Shown here: one piece after another, positions 44,516 through 52,928 of the stretch | How positions within the stretch are numbered: the first letter of the stretch is position 1 | Layout of the letters: every line of letters begins with the position of its first letter | Notes under the pieces: model-generated | Databases searched by the model: none | What the model saw: only the letters and a program-made list of their open reading frames with translations | What the model was told of the DNA's origin: nothing | From: Chryseobacterium gleum | GTDB taxonomy: Bacteria > Bacteroidota > Bacteroidia > Flavobacteriales_D > Sanyastnellaceae | DNA length: 64,000 nucleotides | NCBI GenBank assembly: GCA_945881835.1 | Contig: CAMCVP010000008.1 | Location: 32,670-96,669 of the forward strand | Reading direction: 5' to 3' | Program-made: the position numbers and the translations under genes

Positions 44516-45624
44516 TGAAGTTCTTTCTTTACTTTTTTCCAAAACGCAAAGAATGAAGGAAAATATCCTTTCACCGAAGAAATCCATTCTCGTTCGTCTT
44601 GAATTCCTATATAAGCATTCAGTGGATGCTCTTTGAAAATGAATTTAACATCGGGAATTTGTTGCAAATCTGAAAACTCACCAACGTAGATTTGAATATT
44701 CGGAATGTTTTCTATCGCCAGGTCAATACAAAACTGAATACTCTTTTCTGAAACAGGATACTTTTCGAACACCGAAGGCTCTAGCAAAAGAATGCGTGCG
44801 CCCGCTTCGTCTTTACGCCATTTGGGATCGAGATTATAGAAGTTGTAAATGAAACAGGTTTCTCCATCTCTGATTGTTGGAAATGACGAGTTCGGAAGTT
44901 TTGTTTTCAATTGAAACGTTTCCAATTCTCTTAATTCATCTGGAATTCCGATCGTTTCAATTTCTTCATAAGAAACATCTAGGAACGTATTCTCCTGATT
45001 GGTGTTGCAATACTTGTTGATATTTTCCTGATTCGCGAAATAGAGTTTGTTGCTCTTCGCGCCGCACACCCATTGCCAACTCAGCGCATTGCTCGCCCAA
45101 TCGGCGTCTAACAAATGGTAATACATCCATTGGGCAGGTTGAATCCACGCGCATCTCCCTAGATTTGTCGCACATGAAGCAATGTACATGCGCAGGTGAT
45201 TGTGTAAGTATCCAGTTTTATAAAACGCTTCAATGCCTTTATCTATGGCCTGAATTCCTGTTTGTCCGCTTATGATATTCACTGGAACTCCATCTCTATC
45301 GGCACGAGGTTGAGGATTTCGAATGTCAGCATTTATCTCAGAGCCTCGCGCAATCCAGACCTGCTGCCAGTAGTCTCTCCAGGCCAACTCTTTAACGAAG
45401 CTCTCGATTTCATCAATTGAGTATCCCTTTTTCATCACCGAATCGAAAACCTGCTTGGTACTAATTACACCTCTAGAGATGTAGGGTGATAAATAGGTGA
45501 CTGCCCCAGATATAAAATTTCTTGATTTACCATATTCAATGGGATCAATGCTTTCAATTCTCTCTAGTATAGCCGTTCTATTCAAGTTCATTTCCATCGT
45601 ATTTACACAACAACTCAAGTCCAT
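44512..45624 (-). CDS. Photolyase/cryptochrome FAD-domain protein with atypical domain order
   Basis: A 370-residue protein. It starts directly with the photolyase FAD-binding helical domain (about 20-230): '[16 protein letters not shown]', '[15 protein letters not shown]', '[22 protein letters not shown]', '[23 protein letters not shown]'. The usual N-terminal alpha/beta antenna domain is missing. Instead, the C-terminal 130 residues look like such a Rossmann half ('[21 protein letters not shown]', '[12 protein letters not shown]'). Alternative starts are the ATGs at codons 10 and 12. DNA photorepair or light sensing is inferred. It is coupled to DUF2256 and divergent from proteorhodopsin. 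Confidence 0.82.
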   Translation of the reverse strand: MDLSCCVNTMEMNLNRTAILERIESIDPIEYGKSRNFISGAVTYLSPYISRGVISTKQVFDSVMKKGYSIDEIESFVKELAWRDYWQQVWIARGSEINADIRNPQPRADRDGVPVNIISGQTGIQAIDKGIEAFYKTGYLHNHLRMYIASCATNLGRCAWIQPAQWMYYHLLDADWASNALSWQWVCGAKSNKLYFANQENINKYCNTNQENTFLDVSYEEIETIGIPDELRELETFQLKTKLPNSSFPTIRDGETCFIYNFYNLDPKWRKDEAGARILLLEPSVFEKYPVSEKSIQFCIDLAIENIPNIQIYVGEFSDLQQIPDVKFIFKEHPLNAYIGIQDEREWISSVKGYFPSFFAFWKKVKKELQ

Positions 45625-45792
45625 TTTGGTTTACAACCAGCCTTGTTTAATCATTCGTGAAAAAAATTCAACAAAACTGAACAAAACTTGTGTATTATTG
45701 TTATATTAATCGTGGAGGCAGAAACCACAATAAAAAACGCGGAGAAACCGAAAAGCCTTAAGAGTAGGAAAACCTTACTAAAACCGTTTTTT

Positions 45793-46512
45793 ATGGAACA
45801 CATGGGTACAATTGCGAGTGACAATTATGTTGCTTTTACGTTCTTCATCGGAACGATGGCTATGATGGCCGCTTCAGTATTTTTCTTTTTTGAATTGAAC
45901 AACACTTCACCGAAGTGGAGAACGTCTGTTCTAGTTTCTGGTCTTATCACTTTCATTGCAGCAGTGCACTACTACTACATGAGAGGGTACAACTTGGAGA
46001 CAGGTGAGTCACCAACATTCTTCCGTTATGTTGACTGGATACTTACTGTTCCGTTGATGTGCGTTGAGTTTTACTTAATCACTAAGAAAGCAGGTGCTAA
46101 AATTGCTTTGTTGTGGAAATTAATCTTCGCTTCTTTGGTAATGTTAGTTACTGGATACATCGGAGAAGTTTTAGATCCAGCACAAAGCGTTCTTTGGGGT
46201 GTAATCTCAGGAGCTGCATATTTCTACATTGCTTACTTAATCTGGTTTGGTGAAGTTGCGAAACTTTCTCAAACTGCAGGTCCACAAGTTGCAAAAGCAA
46301 CTCGTATCCTTGCTTGGTTCGTATTGGTAGGATGGGCTATCTATCCATTAGGATACATCTTAGGTACAGATGGTGGATTATTCGGAATGAAATTAGTTCA
46401 AGACAAAGCTTCTGCATTACACGCAATGGATATCGTTTATAACATCGCAGATGCTATCAACAAAATCGGATTTGGTTTAGTTATTTATGCGTTGTCGCGT
46501 AAAGAAGACTAA
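45793..46512 (+). CDS. Proteorhodopsin, proton pump, green-tuned
   Basis: A 239-residue seven-helix retinal protein of the inner membrane that pumps protons in light. I chose ATG 45793 (MEHMGTIASDNYVAFTFF), as the upstream frame extension has no rhodopsin-like content. Helix C reads RYVDWILTVPLMCVEFYLI: D81 (acceptor), T85 and E92 (donor) form the DTE pump triad. Met89 equals the spectral-tuning position 105, and Met there marks green-absorbing flavobacterial types. H59 corresponds to the conserved His of the His-Asp pair, and K224 (DAINKIGFG) binds retinal. Codon use is biased toward preferred codons. The fused retinal-making gene lies just downstream. Confidence 0.97.
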   Translation: MEHMGTIASDNYVAFTFFIGTMAMMAASVFFFFELNNTSPKWRTSVLVSGLITFIAAVHYYYMRGYNLETGESPTFFRYVDWILTVPLMCVEFYLITKKAGAKIALLWKLIFASLVMLVTGYIGEVLDPAQSVLWGVISGAAYFYIAYLIWFGEVAKLSQTAGPQVAKATRILAWFVLVGWAIYPLGYILGTDGGLFGMKLVQDKASALHAMDIVYNIADAINKIGFGLVIYALSRKED

Positions 46513-46547
46513 ATAAATCTATTCTACGAAAAATAGAATTTTGAAAG

Positions 46548-46579
46548 GGGCGTAAGGAAAAAACACTTACGCCCTTTTT
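46548..46579 (+). terminator. Proteorhodopsin terminator
   Basis: Perfect 9-bp stem GGGCGTAAG / CTTACGCCC with a 9-nt A-rich loop and T run. It separates proteorhodopsin from the crtY-blh fusion, so the latter depends on read-through or a promoter in 46580-46624. Confidence 0.9.
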
Positions 46580-46624
46580 ATTACTCCTTTTCAAACAAAA
46601 AAAGTAGACAAACAACTCCAAGAA

Positions 46625-48619
46625 ATGAATACTGAACCGCAATACGATTTCATATTTGCTGGCAAAGGAGCGTCTGCGGCACTCGTGCTTATTGAACTTG
46701 AAAGGAGAAACCTTTTGGATTCAAAAAAAATTCTAATTGTTGATCCGAATAAAGATTCAACCAACAATAAAAACTTTTGCTTTTGGACTGAAGAAAACGG
46801 TGAACTCAAAAGAAAACTTGAGCCTTTCATTGAACACACCTGGTCTAAAATTCAGTTGAACAATGGTAAGGACGAATTACTAAATCCAACATCTTACAAC
46901 CACATTCCCAATTCAATTGTTATTGAAAAGGCCAATGCGATTATTGAAAAACATTCAGCTCAAGTCTTGATTGAAACAATTACCGAGACCGGAACGGATC
47001 GCATCGGAAACTTCGCGACAATAAGAGGCGAAAGAACATACGGAGAGTACATCTTTGATTCGAGAACTCCTATTTTACAAAAAACTGAATGGAATCAAAC
47101 TACACTATTTCAAAGCTTTCTCGGATGGGTCGTCGAATTTCCAACTGAAAAATTAGATGTTGAATCCTTCCGTATGATGGACTTCAACATTGAACAAAAC
47201 AACTTCACTCAATTCGTATATGTATTGCCTTTCTCTGCCAATTCAGCACTTATTGAAGTAACGCGATTCGGAAAGGAAATCATTACAACGACTGAAGCGG
47301 AATCTATTCTCGAAGACTACATCAAAAATCATTTCGGGTCGCACAAGAAAACTGGAACTGAGCAAGGGTGCATTCCTATGAGTAACGCGTCTCTCGACAG
47401 CGTTGAAAGCAAAAACATTATCAATCTTGGAGCGAGAAATTATTGCCTCAAACCAAGCACAGGTTATGCCTTCAAAAACATGTTTAGTCAAGCTACTGAA
47501 ATCGCGGAGCGGATTCAAGCAGGACAAACAACAATCTCAACAAACCGAACACACCAAGTAGCCACAAATGGAAGGTTCGCTTTTTATGATGCGCTTCTTC
47601 TCATTATACTCCACCTCTGGCCGAACTATGGCAGAGTCATTTTCACTCAACTGTTCTCCAAAGTAGAAACAAAACTCATTCTAAAATTCCTCGACGAGAA
47701 AACGACAATTTTGGAAGACGTTCTAATATTCAGCCGCCTACCCATTGGAATATTCTTGAGATCACTGAGCTTATACTTCGTTAAAAGCAAAGCATTCAGA
47801 CCATTTGTTATCGTTTGTTTTGTTTCCGCATTGTATTCTCTTTCGAACTTTCCTGAAATACGAAACTTAGTTGGGTATACCGTTCTCATCATTGGAATGA
47901 TATGCGTTGGTTTGCCTCACGGAGCAGTAGATCATTTAATCGAATCGAAAACGTGGGATTATAAAAAAGCGCCGAGATTCATTGGTCAATACCTTTTGCT
48001 TATTGCATGCATGGGAATTGTTTGGCTTTTAGCCCCAGTTCTCGCGTTGATAGCCTTTCTCGTTTATTCCGCCTGGCACTTTGGACAAGCCGATATTCGA
48101 CAGTGGTCTATCGCTAACTTTCTTACATTGCCCTGGGGAGCAACCATTCTTCTCTACATTTTAGGAACGCACCAAATTGAAACTTCATCAATATTAAGTT
48201 ATATAGCAGGAATTGACTTCCCTTTTTCAATTTCACCTTTTGCTATTGCTCCATGGTTATTCTTTGCCATATGGAAAAGGAACATCCCCATGATCTTCAC
48301 AATGTGCTGGCTTGCCATTTCAAGTCAACTGCCTCTCCTACTCGCTTTTGGAACTTACTTCATTGGTCAACACAGCATAACCAGTTGGGGACATCTTAAG
48401 CAACACATTCAAAATAACAATCGGAAAATCTGGATACACGCACTACCCTTTCATTTGGGTGCATGGCTAATACTCATTCTCTTCTTCATACTTTGGCCAA
48501 TGATTCAATGTGAAATAAGTTCATCCTATAATGCATGGGGAATTTTCTTTATTTTCATTTCCTGCGTGAGCTTTCCGCATGTGATTTTCATGAATAAATT
48601 GTACACGCAGACTTCCTAA
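46625..48619 (+). CDS. Fused lycopene beta-cyclase (CrtY) and Blh beta-carotene 15,15'-dioxygenase
   Basis: One uninterrupted 664-residue frame carries two enzymes. Residues 1 to about 388 are a flavoprotein lycopene cyclase: 'FIFAGKGASAALVLIEL', 'FCFW' (51-54) and 'LGARNYCLKPSTGYAFKNM' (269-286). Residues about 390-664 are a multi-helix Brp/Blh dioxygenase with the conserved histidines in 'GLPHGAVDHLI' (432, 437), 'SAWHFGQAD' (485), 'FIGQHSITSWGHL' (583, 590) and 'FPHVIF' (652). Together they would convert lycopene to beta-carotene and cleave it to retinal for the proteorhodopsin encoded 113 bases upstream. The junction is near 47790. Confidence 0.92.
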   Translation: MNTEPQYDFIFAGKGASAALVLIELERRNLLDSKKILIVDPNKDSTNNKNFCFWTEENGELKRKLEPFIEHTWSKIQLNNGKDELLNPTSYNHIPNSIVIEKANAIIEKHSAQVLIETITETGTDRIGNFATIRGERTYGEYIFDSRTPILQKTEWNQTTLFQSFLGWVVEFPTEKLDVESFRMMDFNIEQNNFTQFVYVLPFSANSALIEVTRFGKEIITTTEAESILEDYIKNHFGSHKKTGTEQGCIPMSNASLDSVESKNIINLGARNYCLKPSTGYAFKNMFSQATEIAERIQAGQTTISTNRTHQVATNGRFAFYDALLLIILHLWPNYGRVIFTQLFSKVETKLILKFLDEKTTILEDVLIFSRLPIGIFLRSLSLYFVKSKAFRPFVIVCFVSALYSLSNFPEIRNLVGYTVLIIGMICVGLPHGAVDHLIESKTWDYKKAPRFIGQYLLLIACMGIVWLLAPVLALIAFLVYSAWHFGQADIRQWSIANFLTLPWGATILLYILGTHQIETSSILSYIAGIDFPFSISPFAIAPWLFFAIWKRNIPMIFTMCWLAISSQLPLLLAFGTYFIGQHSITSWGHLKQHIQNNNRKIWIHALPFHLGAWLILILFFILWPMIQCEISSSYNAWGIFFIFISCVSFPHVIFMNKLYTQTS

Positions 48620-48672
48620 AGCGTTAATGCCTGCATATATTTCAATTCGTTAATTTGAAATATATTCGCGAT

Positions 48673-49098
48673 ATGCTTGATGTTCAAAGTCAAATACAAT
48701 CCCATTTCGAGAATCTCGAAAATGCTAAATCATTCGAACTTCAACAACTTCACAACCTTATTGTCACAATAAATCCGACTTGCAAATTGTGGTTCGACAA
48801 CGGGATAAATGATGAAGGGAAGGTGGTGACGAATCCAACTATCGGATACGGTCTGCAAACTCTTCACTACGCAAAAGGTGAAACGAAAGAATTCTTTCAA
48901 ATAGGAATCTGCGCTACAACAACGGGCATTTCAATTTATCTAATCGGAATCAAAGACAAAAACATTCTCAAAGAAACATTCGCCCCTTCAATCGGAAAAG
49001 CAACTATCACAGGATACTGCGTGAAGTACAAACGCCACTCTGACTTGAATTCTGATACCCTAACAAAATTAATCCAATTCGGATTTTCTGAAAAATAA
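48673..49098 (+). CDS. DUF1801-family protein
   Basis: About 141 residues if started at ATG 48673 (an in-frame TTG at 48655 is the alternative). 'LHNLIVTINPTCKLWFDNG', 'NPTIGYGLQTLHYAKGETKEFFQIGICA' and 'IGKATITGYCVKYKRHSDLN' fit the YdhG-like DUF1801 fold. The biochemical role is not established. It lies 54 bases after the crtY-blh fusion on the same strand, but no link to retinal is evident. Confidence 0.7.
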   Translation: MLDVQSQIQSHFENLENAKSFELQQLHNLIVTINPTCKLWFDNGINDEGKVVTNPTIGYGLQTLHYAKGETKEFFQIGICATTTGISIYLIGIKDKNILKETFAPSIGKATITGYCVKYKRHSDLNSDTLTKLIQFGFSEK

Positions 49099-49104
49099 TT
49101 ACTC

Positions 49105-49161
49105 AATAGAAATTACGTAGTAGGAAGAACGTAGTAGTAATAAGATCGATGATTTTCAAAC
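49105..49161. repeat. Micro-palindrome array E (short, decayed)
   Basis: Between convergent genes: TAC-GTA-GTA, then GGAAG, AAC-GTA-GTA (one mismatch), GTAAT, AAGATC-GAT-GATTTT (one G-T pair) and CAAAC. The centre length (3) and spacer length (5) are kept although the stems have mutated. Confidence 0.65.
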
Positions 49162-49826
49162 TACCAATCTATTTCAACCTTCCCCCACTCCTTCAACTGC
49201 GCATTAATTTTCGAAAAGGGTTTCGACCCAAAAAATCCACGATAGGACGAAAGCGGCGATGGATGAGCACTTTCAATAATAGTATGCTTCGACAAATCAA
49301 TTAAGATTTTCTTCTTTCGCGCATAATCTCCCCACAAGACAAAAACAACATGCTTGTTTCCCTTCGAAATAAATGAAATTACCGCATTGGTAAATTCTTC
49401 CCATCCCCATTTCGAATGACTTCCAGCTTTGTCCTTTTCCACCGTTAAAACACTATTCAACAAAAAAACACCTTGTTCAGCCCAAGAAGTTAAATCTGTT
49501 GACCTTGTTAAATCAATTCCGTATTCGCTTTCCAATTCCTTGAAGATATTCCGAAGAGAGGGCGGTGTCTTTATTCCTTGACGAACGCTAAAAGCCAATC
49601 CGTGAGCCTCTCCTGTTCCATGGTAAGGATCTTGTCCGAGTATCACAACCTTGACATCTTTTGGGCTACACAAGGAAAAAGCTTCAAAGATTTTTTCTTT
49701 GGGTGGAAAACAAATCGAGGAAGCATAGGCTTCCTCGATCTTTTTTTCTAAAGAAAATAAATAGTCCTTTCGCGCCTCCTCTCGAAGCAATTCACTCCAT
49801 GCTTTCGGAAAGGATTCAAATAACAT
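49161..49826 (-). CDS. ung: Uracil-DNA glycosylase
   Basis: A 221-residue family 1 UDG that removes uracil from DNA. It shows 'VVILGQDPYHGTGEAHGLAFSV' (catalytic Asp), 'TPPSLRNIFKEL', 'GVFLLNSVLTVE', 'FVLWGDYARKKK' and 'HPSPLSSYRGFFGSKPF' (catalytic His and minor-groove loop). The length is normal. Its start overlaps the stop of the upstream protease gene by one base. Confidence 0.97.
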   Translation of the reverse strand: MLFESFPKAWSELLREEARKDYLFSLEKKIEEAYASSICFPPKEKIFEAFSLCSPKDVKVVILGQDPYHGTGEAHGLAFSVRQGIKTPPSLRNIFKELESEYGIDLTRSTDLTSWAEQGVFLLNSVLTVEKDKAGSHSKWGWEEFTNAVISFISKGNKHVVFVLWGDYARKKKILIDLSKHTIIESAHPSPLSSYRGFFGSKPFSKINAQLKEWGKVEIDW

Positions 49827-51487
49827 TACAATTTCACAAATTTCTTGTTGAAGGAAGAACCATCTTTCTTCACCACTTGAATGAAATACATTCCACTTGC
49901 AAAGTTACTCGCAGAAATAATAGTTGAAGATGCATTCAAATTCAGGCTTTCAACCATTCTACCATCTTGCGTATACACTCGAACTTCTTTCAATAAATCG
50001 AATCGTGGACAAGTCAAGGTAAAGCTATCCTCAACGCGTGTGGGGAAAATAGTTAACTCTTGAAAAGACAAGCTCTCTTCAACTCCAACCACACCGAGGC
50101 AAGGCTGAACGGCTGCTGTTCCTGGATAAGACCCGTCAATTGCCAACAATCCAGTTCCTGCGGCATCTAACCAATCCACTAAGTCTTCATTCGCTGGATT
50201 CGGATTGCTCGTAAAGTGCTTGTCCATTTTACCGTAATAATCGGGAGCCGTTTGAGCCGTACAAAAAGATCCACCACCAGTTAATGTTCCAATCACTTGA
50301 TGATCTTTATTGAACAGCGGAGATCCTGATGACCCTCCCTCTGTTACTCCCCAATTCGTTACCGTTTGAATCCAATTCACTTTCCAGTGATGCCCAGAGG
50401 TCTGCCATGTTCCTGTGGTAACTGTTCCTGCAGTTGAAATTTTCTTTACATCTCCAGCAGGATGGTGAATACAAATTGCCTTCCATCCTGACGTTGAAGC
50501 AGTCGGTGCCGATGTATTGGCATTCCACCCCGCATAATAAACAGACCAAGTTGCAGGTATAGCCTGTGTCATTTCCAACAAACAAAAATCACTTCCTGAA
50601 GCACCACCACCGTCGTTAGAATCTGCCAAACGAACAGTACCGGTCTTCTGCTGCGCTGAAGCGCTAATGCCCGAACCACATGCGCTTTTCTGATAATTAA
50701 AACGAACGACTACTCCAGTAAAATCCGAAGTTGTCGATGTCTCAGTGCAATGCATCGCAGTAAGAACAAATTTTCTGCAATCGTAAGAAGTATTGTTCAT
50801 CAAACTACCCGTGCACAATCCAACACCGCCTCCAGCTGGAATACTCAACTTTACAATTGCACGCATATCATTTGCCCACTCGTCTCCTTCTGGACATTTC
50901 ACATCCACCTCGCAAGGATCAGACGCACGCTCAAAACGATCGTCGTGAACAAATCTGAAATAATGTCCAAATCCACGAATGTTCAACACTGGTTGCTCCA
51001 TCACTTCAAACGGTTGGTAATATTCCAAAACTAAATCTTCACCAAAAACCTCAGGTGTGCGATACACTCCCGATGTCGAATTTTCTTCATGATTATACGG
51101 CCCTACAAACCATTCACGGTCGCCGGTGTATGCGAACAACTGTGTTCCCTCAGGCAAATACAACTGCTTGAAAAACACATCCATGCTCAAAGCGCCTGGA
51201 CTATAAACGCGCAACTGCCACATCTTATCTCCATTCGGGAAATAAGTCCACTCTCCATCAGTCAGCGCATCCATCGGGTGCTCAATGATTTTTCCATAAA
51301 TGGGAAGTGTTCCGTTTTTGTCTGACTCGTCGGCCATAGCCCACAATTCTTCACTGGTCAAGTTGGCAACTTGAATTCGCTCAATTCGAGAATTGAAAGA
51401 ATCATTAGATTCTCTGAATCCAGCTGGCTCTTGAGCCATCACTTGCAGCGACACCATGAGTGCTGCTAAAAAGTATAGTTTTTTCAT
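49826..51487 (-). CDS. Secreted trypsin-like serine protease with T9SS tail
   Basis: ATG 51485-51487 (MKKLYFLAALMVSLQVMAQ) opens a signal peptide. The 553-residue product contains a propeptide-like N-terminal region, then a lysyl-endopeptidase-type protease domain: His in 'KFVLTAMHCTETS', Asp in 'GSDFCLLEM', Ser in 'EGGSSGSPLFNKDHQVIG'. The final 80 residues are a type A T9SS sorting domain ('LTIFPTRVEDSFTLT', 'ASGMYFIQVVKKDG'). It is probably an extracellular, possibly lysine-specific, protease. It diverges from lptF. Confidence 0.9.
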   Translation of the reverse strand: MKKLYFLAALMVSLQVMAQEPAGFRESNDSFNSRIERIQVANLTSEELWAMADESDKNGTLPIYGKIIEHPMDALTDGEWTYFPNGDKMWQLRVYSPGALSMDVFFKQLYLPEGTQLFAYTGDREWFVGPYNHEENSTSGVYRTPEVFGEDLVLEYYQPFEVMEQPVLNIRGFGHYFRFVHDDRFERASDPCEVDVKCPEGDEWANDMRAIVKLSIPAGGGVGLCTGSLMNNTSYDCRKFVLTAMHCTETSTTSDFTGVVVRFNYQKSACGSGISASAQQKTGTVRLADSNDGGGASGSDFCLLEMTQAIPATWSVYYAGWNANTSAPTASTSGWKAICIHHPAGDVKKISTAGTVTTGTWQTSGHHWKVNWIQTVTNWGVTEGGSSGSPLFNKDHQVIGTLTGGGSFCTAQTAPDYYGKMDKHFTSNPNPANEDLVDWLDAAGTGLLAIDGSYPGTAAVQPCLGVVGVEESLSFQELTIFPTRVEDSFTLTCPRFDLLKEVRVYTQDGRMVESLNLNASSTIISASNFASGMYFIQVVKKDGSSFNKKFVKL

Positions 51488-51495
51488 TTTGCAGA

Positions 51496-51525
51496 TTTGA
51501 GGTGGCAAGATAGTCAGTATTTTTG
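51496..51525 (+). promoter_or_regulatory. Promoter of the LptF/G gene (TTTG-N18-TATTTTTG)
   Basis: TTTG (51496-51499) and TATTTTTG (51518-51525) are separated by 18 nt, a textbook Bacteroidota -33/-7 pair. The TTG start codon follows only 5 bases after the -7 box, so the transcript would be leaderless or nearly so, and this supports the TTG as the real start. Confidence 0.65.
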
Positions 51526-51530
51526 CTTCC

Positions 51531-52928
51531 TTGACTCTGTTCCCTAAAATATCACGACTGCTCTTGAAGGCCTACATTGGTCCCTTCATCATCACCTTCT
51601 TAATTGCGATGTTCATTTTTGAAATGCAATTCATTTGGGTGTACCTAGACGATTTGGTTGGAAAAGGAATTGACCCAATTACGATTTTACAACTGCTCGT
51701 TTATGCAAGCGCCAGAATCGTGAACATGGCTCTGCCACTGGCTATTCTCATGTCTAGTATCATGACTTTCGGAACACTCGCAGAAAACTATGAACTCACA
51801 GCAATGAAAAGCGCGGGCATGTCATTGAGTCGAATTCTTCGTCCGCTTGTCGTATTCATGTGCGCATTATCAATTTTCTCATTCGTCTTCGCGAACAACG
51901 CTTGGCCTATTGCAAACTTGAAATTCCGAACCTTACTCTACAGCATTGTTCAACAACGTCCAACCCTAAACCTAGAAAGTGGCGTTTTCTATAACGGTAT
52001 TGAAGGAATAAGCATACGCGTAATGGACAAAAACATAGAGACCGGAGTTCTCAGAGATGTCCTTATCTATGACCACCGCAATCAAAATTTAGGAAACCGC
52101 ACTGTTATTCGTGCGCAAGAGGGAAACATGAGCGAAACCGAAGACAAGCGATTCCTCATTCTCACGCTTAAAAACGGAGTTACCTACGAAGAGAAAGAAG
52201 AAAGCAACAGACCTAAAAAGGGCGCCATGCAACCGCAAAAGCCCGAAAAGCATATGCCTTTGGTAGCAGGGAACTTCGAAACCATGATCCTTCGTCTTGA
52301 CTTAAGTTCTTTCATCTTTCAGAAAAACGACGAAGAGATTTTCAAGAATTCTTTCGAGATGATGACGGTAGCGCAACTCGATCAAACCATTGATAGTCTT
52401 GAACTTCAGCGCGACAGTCTTGAAAAGGCCATTCAATATTTTCAAGCAAACAATCAGAACAAAACTTCCGACGCGAATGCACCCTCCGTTACCAGTGCTA
52501 AAAATGTTGCGCTCGATAACAACGCTAAGCAAGCGAAAACGCTCGAAGGCATGAACGAAGAATTACTGAATCGAAACAAATTCATTAATCGACATAAAAT
52601 TGAATGGCACAGAAAATTCACTCTTGCTTTTTCTTGCATTATTCTCTTTTTCATTGGAGCTCCCCTTGGAGCAATCATTCGCAAGGGCGGTTTAGGCTGG
52701 CCAACCATTCTTGCATTAGGAATTTTCATTCTCTTTGAAATGCTTACCATTGCAGGAGAAAAGATGACCAAAAGCAATATTCTTGAACCTCAAATTGGTA
52801 TGTGGCTTGCAACATTTGTTACGTTGCCAATGGGAATATTCATCACCTACAGAGCACGAATGGAAGGAAAATGGCAGTGGAACATTTTCAAGAAAAAAGA
52901 AAAGAAAACCAAATCTGAAACACCATGA
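51531..52928 (+). CDS. LptF/LptG-family LPS export permease
   Basis: A 465-residue inner-membrane permease of the LPS export complex. Three helices lie in the N-terminal part ('AYIGPFIITFLIAMFIFEMQFIW', 'RIVNMALPLAILMSSIMTFGTLAENYELTAMKSAG'), then a periplasmic jellyroll, and three C-terminal helices ('FTLAFSCIILFFIGAPLGAIIRKGG'). A Gln/Asn/Lys-rich helical insertion lies about residues 280-350. The start is TTG, as no ATG fits and the promoter lies directly before it. The last 4 bases overlap the next glycosyltransferase (ATGA). Confidence 0.9.
   Translation: MTLFPKISRLLLKAYIGPFIITFLIAMFIFEMQFIWVYLDDLVGKGIDPITILQLLVYASARIVNMALPLAILMSSIMTFGTLAENYELTAMKSAGMSLSRILRPLVVFMCALSIFSFVFANNAWPIANLKFRTLLYSIVQQRPTLNLESGVFYNGIEGISIRVMDKNIETGVLRDVLIYDHRNQNLGNRTVIRAQEGNMSETEDKRFLILTLKNGVTYEEKEESNRPKKGAMQPQKPEKHMPLVAGNFETMILRLDLSSFIFQKNDEEIFKNSFEMMTVAQLDQTIDSLELQRDSLEKAIQYFQANNQNKTSDANAPSVTSAKNVALDNNAKQAKTLEGMNEELLNRNKFINRHKIEWHRKFTLAFSCIILFFIGAPLGAIIRKGGLGWPTILALGIFILFEMLTIAGEKMTKSNILEPQIGMWLATFVTLPMGIFITYRARMEGKWQWNIFKKKEKKTKSETP

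Noticed and set aside
45688..45792. N-terminal extension of proteorhodopsin
   Set aside because: The 35 extra codons have no rhodopsin-like or signal-peptide character, and typical flavobacterial proteins start at a position equivalent to MEHMG.
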